This document shows, piece after piece, positions 1-9,668 of a DNA stretch of 64,000 nt. The stretch is from Brevundimonas albigilva (lineage in GTDB: Bacteria > Pseudomonadota > Alphaproteobacteria > Caulobacterales > Caulobacteraceae), in the NCBI RefSeq assembly GCF_023503965.1, contig NZ_CP097298.1:1257001-1321000 (forward strand). Reading direction: 5' to 3'. The notes below the pieces were generated by a model, which saw only the letters and a program-made list of their open reading frames with translations, had not been told where the DNA came from and searched no databases. A program made the position numbers and the translations under genes. Positions within the stretch are counted from its first letter, which is position 1, and each line of letters begins with the position of its first letter.

Positions 1-1
1 C

Positions 2-880
2 GCGGCCAAGGAACGCGCCAAGCCGGTCGCCGAACGCCGCCCCGGCTACACCGACGCCGACATCGCCGCCCTGGGCCGCCGCCTGGCCCAGAACGCGCCG
101 ATCTCGAACGACATCGAGGAGATCTACATGGCGTTCTGGCTGTCCAAGACCCGCGAATACCTGACCGTCGACAATCCGCAGGTGAAGGCGCTGCTGGGCA
201 AAGACAGCCCCGAACAGATCGCCCAGCGCACCGTCTCGGGCACCCGCCTGGCCGACCCGGCCTTCCGCGCCCAGGCCCTGGCCATGACGCCGGAACAGCT
301 GGCCGCCTCGGGCGACGCCATGATCCAGTTCGTCCTGGCCAACGACGACGCGGCCCAGGCCATCCGCACCCAGTGGGAATCGGCCGTCTCGGGCCCGACC
401 AGCCGCGCGGGAGAAAAGATCGCCCAGGCCCGCTTCGCCGCCTACGGCACCAATCTCTATCCGGACGCCACCTTCAGCCTTCGCCTGTCCTACGGCTCGG
501 TCAAGGGCTGGACCTACCAGGGAGTGACGGTGGAGCCCTTCACCTACATCGGCGGCCTGTATGAGCGGAACACCGGCGCCGAGCCCTTCAACGCGGCCGA
601 GGACTGGCTGGCGGCCGAGGACAAGGTCAACAAGCAGACCGTCTATGACTTCGTCTCGACCAACGACATCATCGGCGGCAACTCCGGCTCGCCGGTGATC
701 AACGCCAAGGGCGAGGTGATCGGCGCCGCCTTCGACGGCAACATCCACTCGCTGGGCGGCAGCTTCGGCTACGACGGAAACCTGAACCGCACGGTCACGG
801 TCTCCACCGCCGCCATCACCGAGGCGCTGCGCAACGTCTATCACCAGCCCCGCCTGCTGGAAGAACTGGGCGTGGAGTAA
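2..880 (+). CDS. S46 family dipeptidyl-peptidase, 5' end outside window
   Basis: This is the C-terminal ~292 residues of a secreted serine peptidase that removes dipeptides from peptide N-termini in the periplasm (S46, DPP7/DPP11 family). The reading frame is open from base 2, so the start lies before the window. The nucleophile motif GGNSGSP is near 673-693, followed by the conserved strand ending FDGN. Eighteen residues after the catalytic Ser is Gly, the residue found in DPP7-type enzymes that prefer hydrophobic P1 (DPP11 has Arg there). It is a close paralogue of the complete S46 gene at 26586: both share a stretch beginning WLSKTRE and continuing LTVDNP and LLGKDSPE. The two were probably adjacent before the island was inserted between them. 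Confidence 0.93.
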   Translation, partial: AAKERAKPVAERRPGYTDADIAALGRRLAQNAPISNDIEEIYMAFWLSKTREYLTVDNPQVKALLGKDSPEQIAQRTVSGTRLADPAFRAQALAMTPEQLAASGDAMIQFVLANDDAAQAIRTQWESAVSGPTSRAGEKIAQARFAAYGTNLYPDATFSLRLSYGSVKGWTYQGVTVEPFTYIGGLYERNTGAEPFNAAEDWLAAEDKVNKQTVYDFVSTNDIIGGNSGSPVINAKGEVIGAAFDGNIHSLGGSFGYDGNLNRTVTVSTAAITEALRNVYHQPRLLEELGVE

Positions 881-937
881 GAACTAGAACGCCCCTGGGT
901 ATCGCCTCCGGCGATCCCGAGGATAAACTCCGCAAGA

Positions 938-1006
938 CGGATGAGGGGGCTGGTTGACCCGGCCTCCCTCTTTCCGTTCTGGATGCGGACAGAGCCCCCT
1001 CATCCG
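938..1006. repeat. Intergenic inverted repeat, 14-bp arms
   Basis: Perfect 14-bp arms CGGATGAGGGGGCT (938-951) and its reverse complement (993-1006) flank a 41-bp centre. The right arm runs into a second small hairpin (CCC-TTC-GGG near 1010-1019) and then CTTCTCCCGCAAGGGG. The composition resembles dispersed intergenic palindromes common in alphaproteobacterial genomes. It lies between the peptidase stop and the island end. It could terminate transcription but has no T tract. I see no gene in the rest of 881-1277. Confidence 0.6.
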
Positions 1007-1023
1007 AGCCCTTCGGGCCCACC

Positions 1024-1039
1024 TTCTCCCGCAAGGGGA
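1024..1039. other. Candidate left attachment core
   Basis: TTCTCCCGCAAGGGGA, matched at 26550-26565 with one difference. The sequence right of the left copy (AAATCATC) diverges from that right of the right copy (GAAGGATT), as expected at an integration junction. It is also part of a dispersed palindromic repeat, so the match alone does not prove an att site. Confidence 0.4.
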
Positions 1040-1192
1040 AAATCATCTGTAGCAGGTGCAGAGGCACGGCTGTTTCAAAATGGCCAATCGCATCAACAAG
1101 ATGTGTCATTTTGCGAATTATTTCAGTGCATTAATCGCCGGGCGGCAATGCGGATCAAGTAGGACTGAGTCGGACCTTTTGAGACCTCCAAA

Positions 1193-1211
1193 GGTGGTTT
1201 GTCAGGTGGTT
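1193..1211 (+). repeat. Paired GGTGGTT direct repeats, left island end
   Basis: GGTGGTT-N5-GGTGGTT, with the two copies 12 bp apart, lies 66 bp before the integrase start. The same arrangement, spacing and orientation recurs at 26440-26458 near the other end. Paired short repeats near each att are typical of arm-type binding sites for the N-terminal domain of tyrosine integrases, and that is the likely role here. Confidence 0.5.
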
Positions 1212-1277
1212 CAGGCCCAGCCTCGGCGGCCCGTCAATTGCCGGACCTCCTCCGTCGTTCAGAACGGAGTGATTTAG

Positions 1278-2588
1278 ATGAAGGCCCCTATCCCCACCCG
1301 CCAGCGGTTGACCAACCGCGTAATCGACGAGGTGTGTTCCCTGTCCGCCGACGAGCGGGCTCGCCGATACTGGGACACGACCGTCCCGGACCTGTGTGTG
1401 CAGTTCAACGCCAAACGGACGGGCCGGCCCAGCTTCATGCTGCGCTACACCAAACTGGACGGCACGGACGGCGACTACTCTATCGGCTCGGTCGACAAGA
1501 TCGCGATCGACAGCGCTCGCACTGAGGCGCGACGGTTGCTCAACGACCTGCACGCGCACGGCATCGATCCGGTCGAGGCCCGTCGAGAAGCCCGGGAAGA
1601 AGCCAAGGCGCCTAAGTTAAAGACGTTCGGCGATCTCGCGGTGGCGTTCATGGCCGCCAAGGCCGAGCAGCGGCCAGGGCAGAAGCCTTTGGACGAGGTC
1701 TTCTTCTTGAACCGCTACGTCCTGCCCGTTCTCGGGTCGCGGAAGTTCGACAAGGTCACCGCCCAGTGCGTTGAGGACTTGGTGATCGCAGTGAAGAACG
1801 AAGTCGGCGCTCGCCACCGCAGGAAGGGGGCAAACGGCAAGACGACAGCCAACGCATGTCATCGTGCGATCAAGCGCGTCTACAAGTGGGCGTGCAAGAA
1901 GGAAGTTGCCACGAAGAACCCCGCTGACTTCCCGCCGCTGTTCGAGATCAAGCGCGAAAAGCGGCGCGGGCGCTTGACCGAGGAGCGGTTTGCGCAGTTC
2001 TGGGCCGATCTGTCCGGGCGCCTCTACTCCATGTCGAGCCCGAAGCCGGGCCTGCTGGCGATCCTGCTGTTCCTGTTGACCCTACAGCGGCCGATCGATG
2101 TGGCCCGTGCGATCCGCTCTCACATCAACCTGTCCAAGCGTATGTGGATTATCCCGGAGGACTACACAAAGACAGGTCACGAGTATCACGTCCCACTGTC
2201 TGACCCGGTGGCCCGACTGCTTCGGATCGTCATGTCGATCGCAGACGGGGAGATGCTCTTCCCCAGCAATCGCGCAAACGGCCCGCACATGGACGAGCAT
2301 TCCTTGACCACTGGCTGGATACGAGCGCGTCGCCGTCTGATCAAGGCCGGTCTGCTCGATGACGAGGATGTCGAACTCTACGATGGCAGGAGGTTCGGTC
2401 GCACTCAGATTCGCGCCAAACTGGGGTTCTCGAATGACGTAGCAGAGGCGGTGATCAACCACGTCGGCCAACAACACGAGGGGGCCCGTCTTTATGATGT
2501 TGAAGAGATGCTCCCGCATATGACGGAAGCGCACCTCAAATGGGGCGAGGAAGTCGAGCGCATGACGGGGGCGAACTGTCTCGCTTGA
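1278..2588 (+). CDS. Tyrosine recombinase (island integrase)
   Basis: Site-specific recombinase of 436 residues expected to integrate and excise the island. The N-terminal ~100 residues resemble the arm-DNA-binding (DUF4102-like) domain (RYWDTTVPDL, LRYTK, GIDPVEAR). A SAM-like core-binding domain covers ~115-225 and the catalytic domain the rest. Visible catalytic residues are Arg271 (LQRPID), Lys298, Arg371, His395 (INHVG) and the nucleophile Tyr406 (RLYDVEEM). The usual HxxR box reads YDGR, with Tyr368 in place of the first His; such substitutions are tolerated in some members. The ATG at 1278 follows GGAG by nine bases. It is the first gene of the island and reads inward. Confidence 0.93.
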   Translation: MKAPIPTRQRLTNRVIDEVCSLSADERARRYWDTTVPDLCVQFNAKRTGRPSFMLRYTKLDGTDGDYSIGSVDKIAIDSARTEARRLLNDLHAHGIDPVEARREAREEAKAPKLKTFGDLAVAFMAAKAEQRPGQKPLDEVFFLNRYVLPVLGSRKFDKVTAQCVEDLVIAVKNEVGARHRRKGANGKTTANACHRAIKRVYKWACKKEVATKNPADFPPLFEIKREKRRGRLTEERFAQFWADLSGRLYSMSSPKPGLLAILLFLLTLQRPIDVARAIRSHINLSKRMWIIPEDYTKTGHEYHVPLSDPVARLLRIVMSIADGEMLFPSNRANGPHMDEHSLTTGWIRARRRLIKAGLLDDEDVELYDGRRFGRTQIRAKLGFSNDVAEAVINHVGQQHEGARLYDVEEMLPHMTEAHLKWGEEVERMTGANCLA

Positions 2589-2706
2589 TCGCCCATCTCG
2601 AAAACATTTGCGCGTGACCGCCTCGCCGCGCCTCTCCCGTTGCCTACGATGATGGCCTGCTAAAGGATGGCGGGGTGACTGGAGGGGCCGGCTTGGCTGA
2701 TCGACA

Positions 2707-5700
2707 TTGTTCAGCGCTGGCTCTTTGTTCAGCACCGACTACTTGGCCGAGGCCATCAAGTCGTCGCCGGCCTATCAGGGTGTCGATGTGGCGACGCTCC
2801 GTGGTGACCTGAACCGGATCGCCGCCGCCTTCCCGCAGGACACCAAGACCAACGAGAGCCAGACCGAGGACGACTTCATCTGGCCCGTGTTAGCCGCGCT
2901 GGGCTGGTCGGAGTCGCTGCGGCAACAGAATCTCACCGTCAGTGGTCGCGACGACGTCCCGGACGGCCTCCTGTTCGCCAACGCCGAGGCCAAGGCGGCT
3001 GCCAACGCCCAGCCGGAACAGTGGCGGCGGTATGAACATGGTCTGGCCGTCGTTGAGAGCAAGCGATGGGCTCGCCCTCTCGACCGGGCGTCGGGCCGCC
3101 ACGAGACCACCGCGCCGTCGACACAGATGTTGCGCTACCTCCGGCGGATCGACGATCTGACGAACGGTAAGCTGCGCTGGGGCATCCTGACCAACGGGCT
3201 GCGCTGGAGGCTTTATTGGGCGGGCGCTCGGTCGATCTCGGAAGAGTTCCTGGAGATCGACCTCGGCCGCGTGTTGGGGCTCGTGGGCGTTGATCTGTTC
3301 AGCGACGAGGAAGCCAGCGACCACTGGCTGCGCGTCTTTGCGGTCATGTTCGGCCGCGAGGCCTTCCTGGCCACCGGGATCGACCAGAAGACGTTCCACG
3401 AGCGCGCCAGGTCCGAGGCGGCCTTCTACGAGGAGCGGGTCGCCGCCAGCCTGTCCAGGGTTGTCTTCGATCAGGTCTTCCCGAGCCTCGCTCGCGCGCT
3501 GGCCGAGTCCGCGCCCGAGGCCTCGCTGGATGACGTGCGGGATGCGGCACTGATCCTTCTCTACCGGCTGCTGTTCCTTCTCTACGCCGAGGACCGGGAC
3601 CTGCTGCCTGTAAACGACGACCGGTATGACGATTATGCGCTCCGGCCCGTCCGCCTCGACATCGGCGAGCGGGTCACCAACGGCGACACCTTCTCATCGA
3701 CCGCCGCCAAGGTCTGGGCGCACATTTCGGACCTGTCGCGGATCGTCGACAAGGGCGACGCCTCAGTGGGCATCCCGCCCTACAACGGGGGCCTGTTCGC
3801 GACGTCGGGCACGACCCTGCTGGCGAGCGCGCGCAATCCCTGACAGCGTCATGGCACCCGCTCTCGACGCCCTTTCCTTCGAACGATCGACCGGCCAGCG
3901 CCGATATATCAACTACCGCGACTTGTCGGTCCAGCATTGGGCTCGATCTACGAACGGCTGCTGGAGTTCGAGATCGTCCGGGAAGGGCTGGCTGGCGAAG
4001 CGGGACACCTGACCGTTCGACCCAACCTCTTCGCCCGCAAGAACTCGGGCAGCTACTACACACCCGATGAACTGGTCGGACTGATCCTGGACGAGACGCT
4101 GGAGCCGCTTGTTGAGGAACGGCGCGATGCGTTCTCGGCAGCACTCGAAGGCTTTTCCGACAACGACGACGAAGGCGTCCGCCGCCGTGCGCTGAAGGAC
4201 GCCGACGCCGCCGAAGCGATCTTGTCCCTGCGGGTCTGCGACCCAGCGATGGGGTCGGGGCACTTCCTGGTCAGCCTGGTCGATACTCTGGCTGACCACG
4301 TTCTCGACGCCATGGCCGAGGCCGCCGCCTTGGGCGAGGACCTCGGTTACGTCTCCCCCTGGCGGAGAAGATCGACGACATCCGCGCCACCATCCTGAAG
4401 AACGCCAAGGCCGCCGGCTGGGCGATCGATGAAGCGCAACTGGATGACCGCCACATCGTCCGGCGCATGGTGCTGAAGCGTTGCGTCTACGGCGTCGACA
4501 AGAACCCGATGGCGGTCGAGCTGGCGAAGGTGGCCCTGTGGCTCCACACCTTCACCGTCGGCGCGCCCCTGTCATTCATCGACCACCACCTGCACGCTGG
4601 CGACAGTCTGTTTGGCCTTTGGGTCCGCGACGCGATCGACAAGGCCCACGGTTTTGGCGCCCCACTGTTCTACGACGAGGCCCTGAAGAACGCCCAGCGT
4701 CAGGCGCTGGCGATGAAGACGATCGAGATGGCGACGGATGCCGAGATCGCCGAGGCGCACCGGTCCGCTGCCATGTGGACCGACGTGGAGGCCCAGGTCG
4801 GTCCGCTGGATAGCTTTGTCAGCTTCATGCACGCCTTGGAGTGGCTGAACCTGAACCGGACCGAGAAGGGGCTGATCCGGCTATGGCTGGATGGACAGTT
4901 CGGTGACGCCTTGGCCATCGCGCGCGGTCGTGCCGAGCCCGAGCGGCGGCGATCCAAGAAGGAAGACTTCGAGGCCTTCGCCGACATCTGGCGCCGGGCT
5001 CGCGACCTGATCGCCGAAGAGCGATTCCTGAACTGGCAGATCGCATTCCCCGGCGTGTGGGACCGCTGGGACGACGAGGAGCGGCACGGCGGGTTCGACG
5101 CCGTCGTCGGCAATCCGCCTTGGGACCGGATCAAGCTGCAACAGATCGAATGGTTCGCGGCCCGCAGGCCTGAGATCGCTCTGGCCCAGCGCGCGTCGGA
5201 TCGGACAAAGATGATCTCGGTGCTCAAGAAGGCGGACGACCCGCTGCACGGCGACTTCGAGAAGGCCGAGGCTCGGGCGCTGGATACAGCCCGGATGGCG
5301 CGGGCGTCGGGCCAATATCCCCTGCTCAGCCGAGGCGACATCAACCTTTACAGCCTGTTCGTCGAACGGGCGCACGCCTTGGTGAAGCCGTCCGGCATGG
5401 TGGGTTTGTTGACACCAAGCGGCATCGCATCGGACCTGTCGGCCAGTGCCTTTTTCCGGGGTGTGGCGACCGAGGGGCGGTTGAAGGCGCTCTACGATTT
5501 CGAAAACCGTCGGACGCGGCACGGGCTGGAACCTTTCTTCCCGGACGTGGATAGTCGGTTCAAATTCGTCGCCATGATCGCCAGCCCAGGGCGGATGTTC
5601 CCGTCGGCCCAGTGCGGCTTCTTCCTCCAGGCGACGGGCGAGACCCGCGACCCGGACCGCGCTTTCTCGATCACCGCCGACGACTTTGCGGCCGTGAACC

Positions 5701-6776
5701 CAAATACGGGAACCGCGCCCATCTTCCGGTCCCGGCGCGATATGGCCCTGACCACGGCGATCTACCAACGGCTCCCAGTGCTGGTGGATCGCTCGGGCGC
5801 CGCCGCCGTGGCGGCCTGGCCGGTGCGCTACGCGACCATGTTCCACATGACCAATGACAGCCACCTTTTCCGCACGCGCACGGAGTTGGAGGAGCGAGAA
5901 GGAGCCTGGGCCGTTGAGGGCAATCGGTTCCGTTCGACGTCGGGGGATTGGCTACCACTTTACGCTGGGCGGATGATCCACCAGTTCGACCACCGGGCCG
6001 CCTCCGTCACGGTCAACGCCGCCAACGTTCACAACGCCGCGCTCAGCGGTGAGGTCACCGACGAACAGAAGGCGGACCCTGCTTTCGTTCCGGAACCTCA
6101 GTATTGGCTTCAACACCAAGGCGTGATGGACGGGTCGGCGATCGCCTTCCGCGACATCGCGCGCGCCACAGATGCGCGCACAATGATCGCCGCCATGCTT
6201 CCCCATCGCGCAGCCGGCAATACTGCTCCTTTGATCGTCTCGTCGATGCCCGCCACCGAGCAGGTCCTCCTTCTCGCCAACCTGAATGCGTTGGTTCTCG
6301 ATTACGTCGCACGCCAGAAGGCGCAGAGCACCCACCTCAACTGGTATATTGTCGAACAGCTGCCTGTCGTTCCGCCAGTCGCCTACGACCGCGCCTTCGG
6401 CGGCAAGACCGCCGGTAACATCGTTAGGGAGGCCGTCCTCGAACTTAGCTACACCGCCCACGACCTGGCGCCGTTCGCCCGCGACTTAGACCGTGTGGAC
6501 GAGGACGGCGAGGTCCTGCCGCCGTTTGTCTGGGACGAGGACCGGCGTCTGATCCTACGCGCCAAGCTGGATGCCCTCTACTTCATCCTCTACGGCGTCC
6601 ATGACCCCACCGACCCGGCCCGCAGTCGCGACGACATCCGCTACATCTACTCGACCTTCCCCATCGTGGAGCGCGAGGAGACAGCAAAGTGGGGCCGCTA
6701 CAGGAGCCGTGACCTCACGCTCGCCTGGATCAACGCCTTGTTAGCCGGCGAGCCTGACGCGGTGATCGCGGGATGA
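2707..6776 (+). CDS. Restriction-methylase fusion, Eco57I-like (frameshifted)
   Basis: About 1356 residues if three one-base indels are repaired. The N-terminal part has a PD-(D/E)XK-like nuclease signature (DGLLF then VVESKRW, near residues 84-120). The middle carries the adenine-methyltransferase SAM motif DPAMGSGHF (~4242) and the catalytic motif NPPW (~5112). The C-terminal third is probably target recognition. This is the layout of single-chain type IIG-like or standalone restriction-modification enzymes that methylate adenine and cut unmodified DNA. Breaks lie at ~3838 (one extra A), ~3937 (one T missing) and ~4357 (one C missing from a C run). Coding quality is continuous across them, so sequencing error is likelier than decay. 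Start: TTG 2707 is in frame; a GGAGGGG at 2681 instead favours TTG 2693 with another indel. Its stop overlaps the next gene's ATG (ATGA). Confidence 0.85.
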
Positions 6777-8100
6777 AGACGCCGTTCGTCGGGCAGGTGC
6801 CACCAGCAGTTCCCCAGCCCCTGCGGCACCTGCGCCAGCACCAGCACCAGCACCAGCATCAGCACCAGCAAAGCCAAAGGTGCCCGTCCGTCGGCGCGGC
6901 AACTCCCTGGAGCGCTGGGAGATCGCGTTGATCAAGGCCATGATCGATGACGGGCGGTGGCCGAACGATCAGGACATCCTAGCCTATTTCACGCGCCCGA
7001 CCCGGTCGGTGAACCATCGCGCCATCGCCGAGATCAGGACCAAGTCGAAGCACACGACGGTTAAGGCCGCGACCGCAGACGAGTTGGACGGCTTCATAGC
7101 CTCGTGGCCCGAGATCGATGCCGAGACGGGTCTCAGCATCCGTGGTGACGAACTGCTGATCAAGGCGCGCGAGGCCATGATCTCGGCGGTTCATACGTTC
7201 AACAGCGCGGGCCTCACCTTCCGGGCCGAACTGTTCATCGTCACGGCGGTGATCGCCTGGACCTACCTGCTGCACGCCTGGTTCAAGCGCGAAGGAATCG
7301 ACTACCGCCATACCCGCAACGAGAACGGCCAGAAGGTCGTGATGAAAACGCCGGGCGGAGCCGACAAATACTGGGAACTCGCCCAGTGCCTCAAGCACGC
7401 GCGCTGCCCCGTCGAACGCGGCGCGGCAGACAATCTGAACTTCCTGCTCGAACTGCGACACGAGATCGAGCATCGCTCGACCAGTCGGATCGACGACACG
7501 GTCAGCGCCAAGCTTCAGGCCTGCTGCATCAACTTCAACGACGCGATCAAGTCGCAGTTCGGCGCCCAGTATGCCTTGGAGCGTCGGCTGCCGATCGCCC
7601 TTCAGTTCGTCACCTTCAGCCCGGACCAGAGGGCGCTCCTCAAGAAGGCTAGCGGTCTGCCGGGTCACGTCATGACGCGCATGGAAGGCTTTGAGCAGAA
7701 CCTGACAGCCGAGCAGCAGGCCGATCCGAGGTTCGCCTACCGGGTCTTCATGATCCACCGCACGGCCAACCGTGCGCCCGGCGCCGACCTTGCGGTTGAA
7801 CTCGTTCCGCCTGGCTCCGAGGTCGACGACAAGTTCCAGATGGCGTTGAAGGAAGTCGAGAAGCGGAAGTATCTGCCAGGCGAGGTCGTGAAAAAGATTC
7901 GGGCCGAAGGCTGGAACCGGTTCACGATGGATAGCCACACCAAGCTGTGGAAGCAATTGGGGGCCAAGGATCCAGCCAAGGGCTATGGGGCCGTAGCGGT
8001 CGGCAACACCTGGTGCTGGTATGAGCCTTGGGTGAATCGGGTGCTGGAGGAGTGCCAGCAACACCCTGACCGCTATCGGAGACAGACCCCGGCGACCTAG
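6773..8100 (+). CDS. DUF3644-type protein with HEPN-like motif
   Basis: The conserved part (GTG 6880 to 8100, 406 residues) matches my recollection of DUF3644 proteins, often found beside restriction systems. An N-terminal winged-helix-like stretch (DQDILAYFTRP, VNHRAIAEIR) precedes an alpha-helical domain with RHEIEH (Arg193-x4-His198 from GTG 6880), the pattern of HEPN ribonuclease active sites. The true start is probably ATG 6773, overlapping the methylase stop. Reading from it gives MKTPFVGQ, then an Ala/Pro-rich linker once one C is added to the run at 6818-6821. The overlap implies translational coupling, so the two may act as one defence unit. RNase activity is inferred from the motif only. 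Its stop overlaps that of the opposing gene in a shared CTAG. Confidence 0.7.
6838..6870 (+). repeat. GCACCA hexamer run encoding Ala-Pro linker
   Basis: Short tandem GCACCA units with one GCATCA variant encode alternating Ala-Pro in the frame of the DUF3644 protein. It is a flexible linker after the short N-terminus. It is also a site where replication slippage or base-calling could change length. Confidence 0.6.
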
Positions 8101-8564
8101 TTCAGGCGGCGGCGCCCGCCAGTGCGTCGATTGGCCCAGGAACCGGCAACGCCGTCGAAGAACCCAAACACCTTGTCCATCGGAGGCGTCTCGTCGCCGC
8201 ACCAGAAATGGAAGGCCGTCAGGGTGCCGAGCCAGTTGTCGATCTCAGCGCGGACCCGCGCGCCGTAGGCGCCGTCGAGCCCGTCATCGGGGTGGTGGCC
8301 CAGCATGATTGCGACGCCGAGACGAAGGTCCGACTGGGCGAACGTGCCGTGCAGATGGGCGTGCACCGCGTCGCTGAAAGTCTTGACAGGCCCACAGATC
8401 AGAGGCGTGCCCGGCGGGAGCACTAGCACCTCCCCAGCGGTCGGCGGGTGGATTCGGTGTTCGAGTTGGGAGACCGCTGCGTAGAAGCCGCCACCGGCGG
8501 GCACGATCCCGGTGTTCCGTTGGAGGGCGGATGTGAGATGGATGTGGGACGGGTGCGAGATCAT
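8097..8564 (-). CDS. Uncharacterised 155-aa protein
   Basis: I do not recognise a family. The protein starts MISHPSHIHL, is soluble, and has several His and Trp residues (HAHLHGTF, FHFWCGDETP) but no clear catalytic motif or membrane segment. The ATG at 8564-8562 overlaps the stop of the upstream AlpA-like gene by one base (TGATG), so the two are co-translated and probably form a module. Its stop interlocks with the convergent DUF3644 gene in CTAG at 8097-8100. A TTG at 8567 is an alternative start. It could be the effector whose expression the upstream DNA-binding protein accompanies, but this is inference. Confidence 0.6.
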   Translation of the reverse strand: MISHPSHIHLTSALQRNTGIVPAGGGFYAAVSQLEHRIHPPTAGEVLVLPPGTPLICGPVKTFSDAVHAHLHGTFAQSDLRLGVAIMLGHHPDDGLDGAYGARVRAEIDNWLGTLTAFHFWCGDETPPMDKVFGFFDGVAGSWANRRTGGRRRLN

Positions 8565-8872
8565 CAAGCGTGGCGCCCCATGGGACGCTGCTGACGGCGG
8601 GCAGTATAGCGGACCCCGATAACGCTGGGCGTTTCGCGACGAACGGCCTTCGCCTCACGGGTATTGGCCGCCATCTTCGTGCTCATGAACTCAACGAGAT
8701 CAGAGACGCGATAACGAGGGACCTTGCCGATCGCGGCCGAGTAAAGCGGACCATGTCCGCGCTGCCGCCACTTCGCCAGCGTCTCGATTTGAACGCTGAG
8801 ATATGCCGCTGCTTCTTTCGGCGTAAGCCAGCGGTCATCCAGCGGGGAAAAGGCGTGGGTCGCGTCGGTCAT
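8564..8872 (-). CDS. AlpA/excisionase-like helix-turn-helix protein
   Basis: Small DNA-binding protein of ~102 residues with a MerR-like winged helix: LTPKEAAAYLSVQIETLAKW (about residues 16-35) followed by GHGPLYSAAIGKVPRYRVSDL. This fold is used by phage and island excisionases (AlpA, Xis) and by small regulators. Being in an integrase-bearing island, directionality control of excision or local regulation is likely. ATG 8872 is chosen over an upstream ATG at 8902 because AGGAGG lies five bases before it. The C-terminal ~40 residues are basic. It is co-translated with the gene at 8097-8564. Confidence 0.75.
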   Translation of the reverse strand: MTDATHAFSPLDDRWLTPKEAAAYLSVQIETLAKWRQRGHGPLYSAAIGKVPRYRVSDLVEFMSTKMAANTREAKAVRRETPSVIGVRYTARRQQRPMGRHA

Positions 8873-9037
8873 GAATCCTCCTGTTTCGTTGCACGTCTCC
8901 ATTGGTCGGTGCGGGCGGTTGATGGTTTACGGTGGATTAACTACTTCCGAAAGTCAAGAGAAATTCACACGGAATCGCTGTCATCTTTCATTAATAAGTG
9001 ATTAACCCGAACGAATAGTTACTTTTTACTTTCGCAT

Positions 9038-9619
9038 CTATTTGGCGACAGGCAAGAAGCGGCGGAACTTGGCTTCAAGGAACTCAGCGATTTTGGCCCA
9101 CGGACTATCGGGGCCGGCCTCGCGAGCCTTACGTTTGACATCGAGCAGCAACGCTTCGCGTTCCAGGTAGCGCGCGATAGCGGCGAACTCCTTGCGGCGG
9201 GCGAGCCGCCCCGAGCGGCTCAGGATTTCGACCTCAGCCAAGGTGCGGCTCCCCTTGAGCCGGTTGGCCTTATCGCTGATCACACGGACGTTGCCCGCCA
9301 CATAACCCTTGTCGGGTTCAATACGATCAAGGGAGGGCGAGGCATCGGAGCGAGGGCCGCCAATCACGAGCGGAATGCCGAGCACAGGACAGACATCCGG
9401 GACACAAATGTCATCCAAGCGCAGTGAGAAGCTGGCGCTCTGGGTGCGGGCACGCTGCTTCGCCCGGTCCAGCAGGGCGCGAACAGGCCTCTTCCTGCGG
9501 CTCGTCCGCTGGTAGCCGCGCATGTAGGCGGCGTTGCAGCCCGAGCACTTTTGGCGATGCCTGGGCGAACCGTGGACCGGACAGGTGGCGGGAATGACGT
9601 TATGCTGATTCAAGGGCAC
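9038..9619 (-). CDS. HNH-like (His-Me finger) endonuclease-type protein
   Basis: About 193 residues. The N-terminal CPVH...CSGC pair looks like a zinc ribbon. The central part, CPVLGIPL then SPSLDRIEPDKGYVAGNV and ISDKANRLKG (~residues 78-120), matches a phage-associated HNH/His-Me finger group of putative endonucleases. The basic spacer (RRKRPVRALLDRAKQRAR) would contact DNA. GTG 9619 or TTG 9613 could be the start; an AGGGGG six bases before the TTG favours the latter. The gene stands alone, separated from the AlpA-like gene by an AT-rich stretch (8900-9037) that may hold promoters or Xis sites. Role in defence or mobility is not decided by the sequence. Confidence 0.7.
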   Translation of the reverse strand: MPLNQHNVIPATCPVHGSPRHRQKCSGCNAAYMRGYQRTSRRKRPVRALLDRAKQRARTQSASFSLRLDDICVPDVCPVLGIPLVIGGPRSDASPSLDRIEPDKGYVAGNVRVISDKANRLKGSRTLAEVEILSRSGRLARRKEFAAIARYLEREALLLDVKRKAREAGPDSPWAKIAEFLEAKFRRFLPVAK

Positions 9620-9668
9620 CCCCTGTTGTGGAGGTGCTATTATGCATCGATGGTGTTAAACGTCAACT

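Noticed and set aside
1024..1277. tRNA-derived attachment site
   Set aside because: No tRNA-like cloverleaf or CCA-proximal sequence was seen at either island end.
3843..4467. Three separate genes in the methylase region
   Set aside because: Motifs are in family order over three frames and each junction is repaired by a single base.
6838..6870. CRISPR-like or regulatory tandem repeat
   Set aside because: The units are hexamers without spacers and encode an in-frame Ala-Pro linker.
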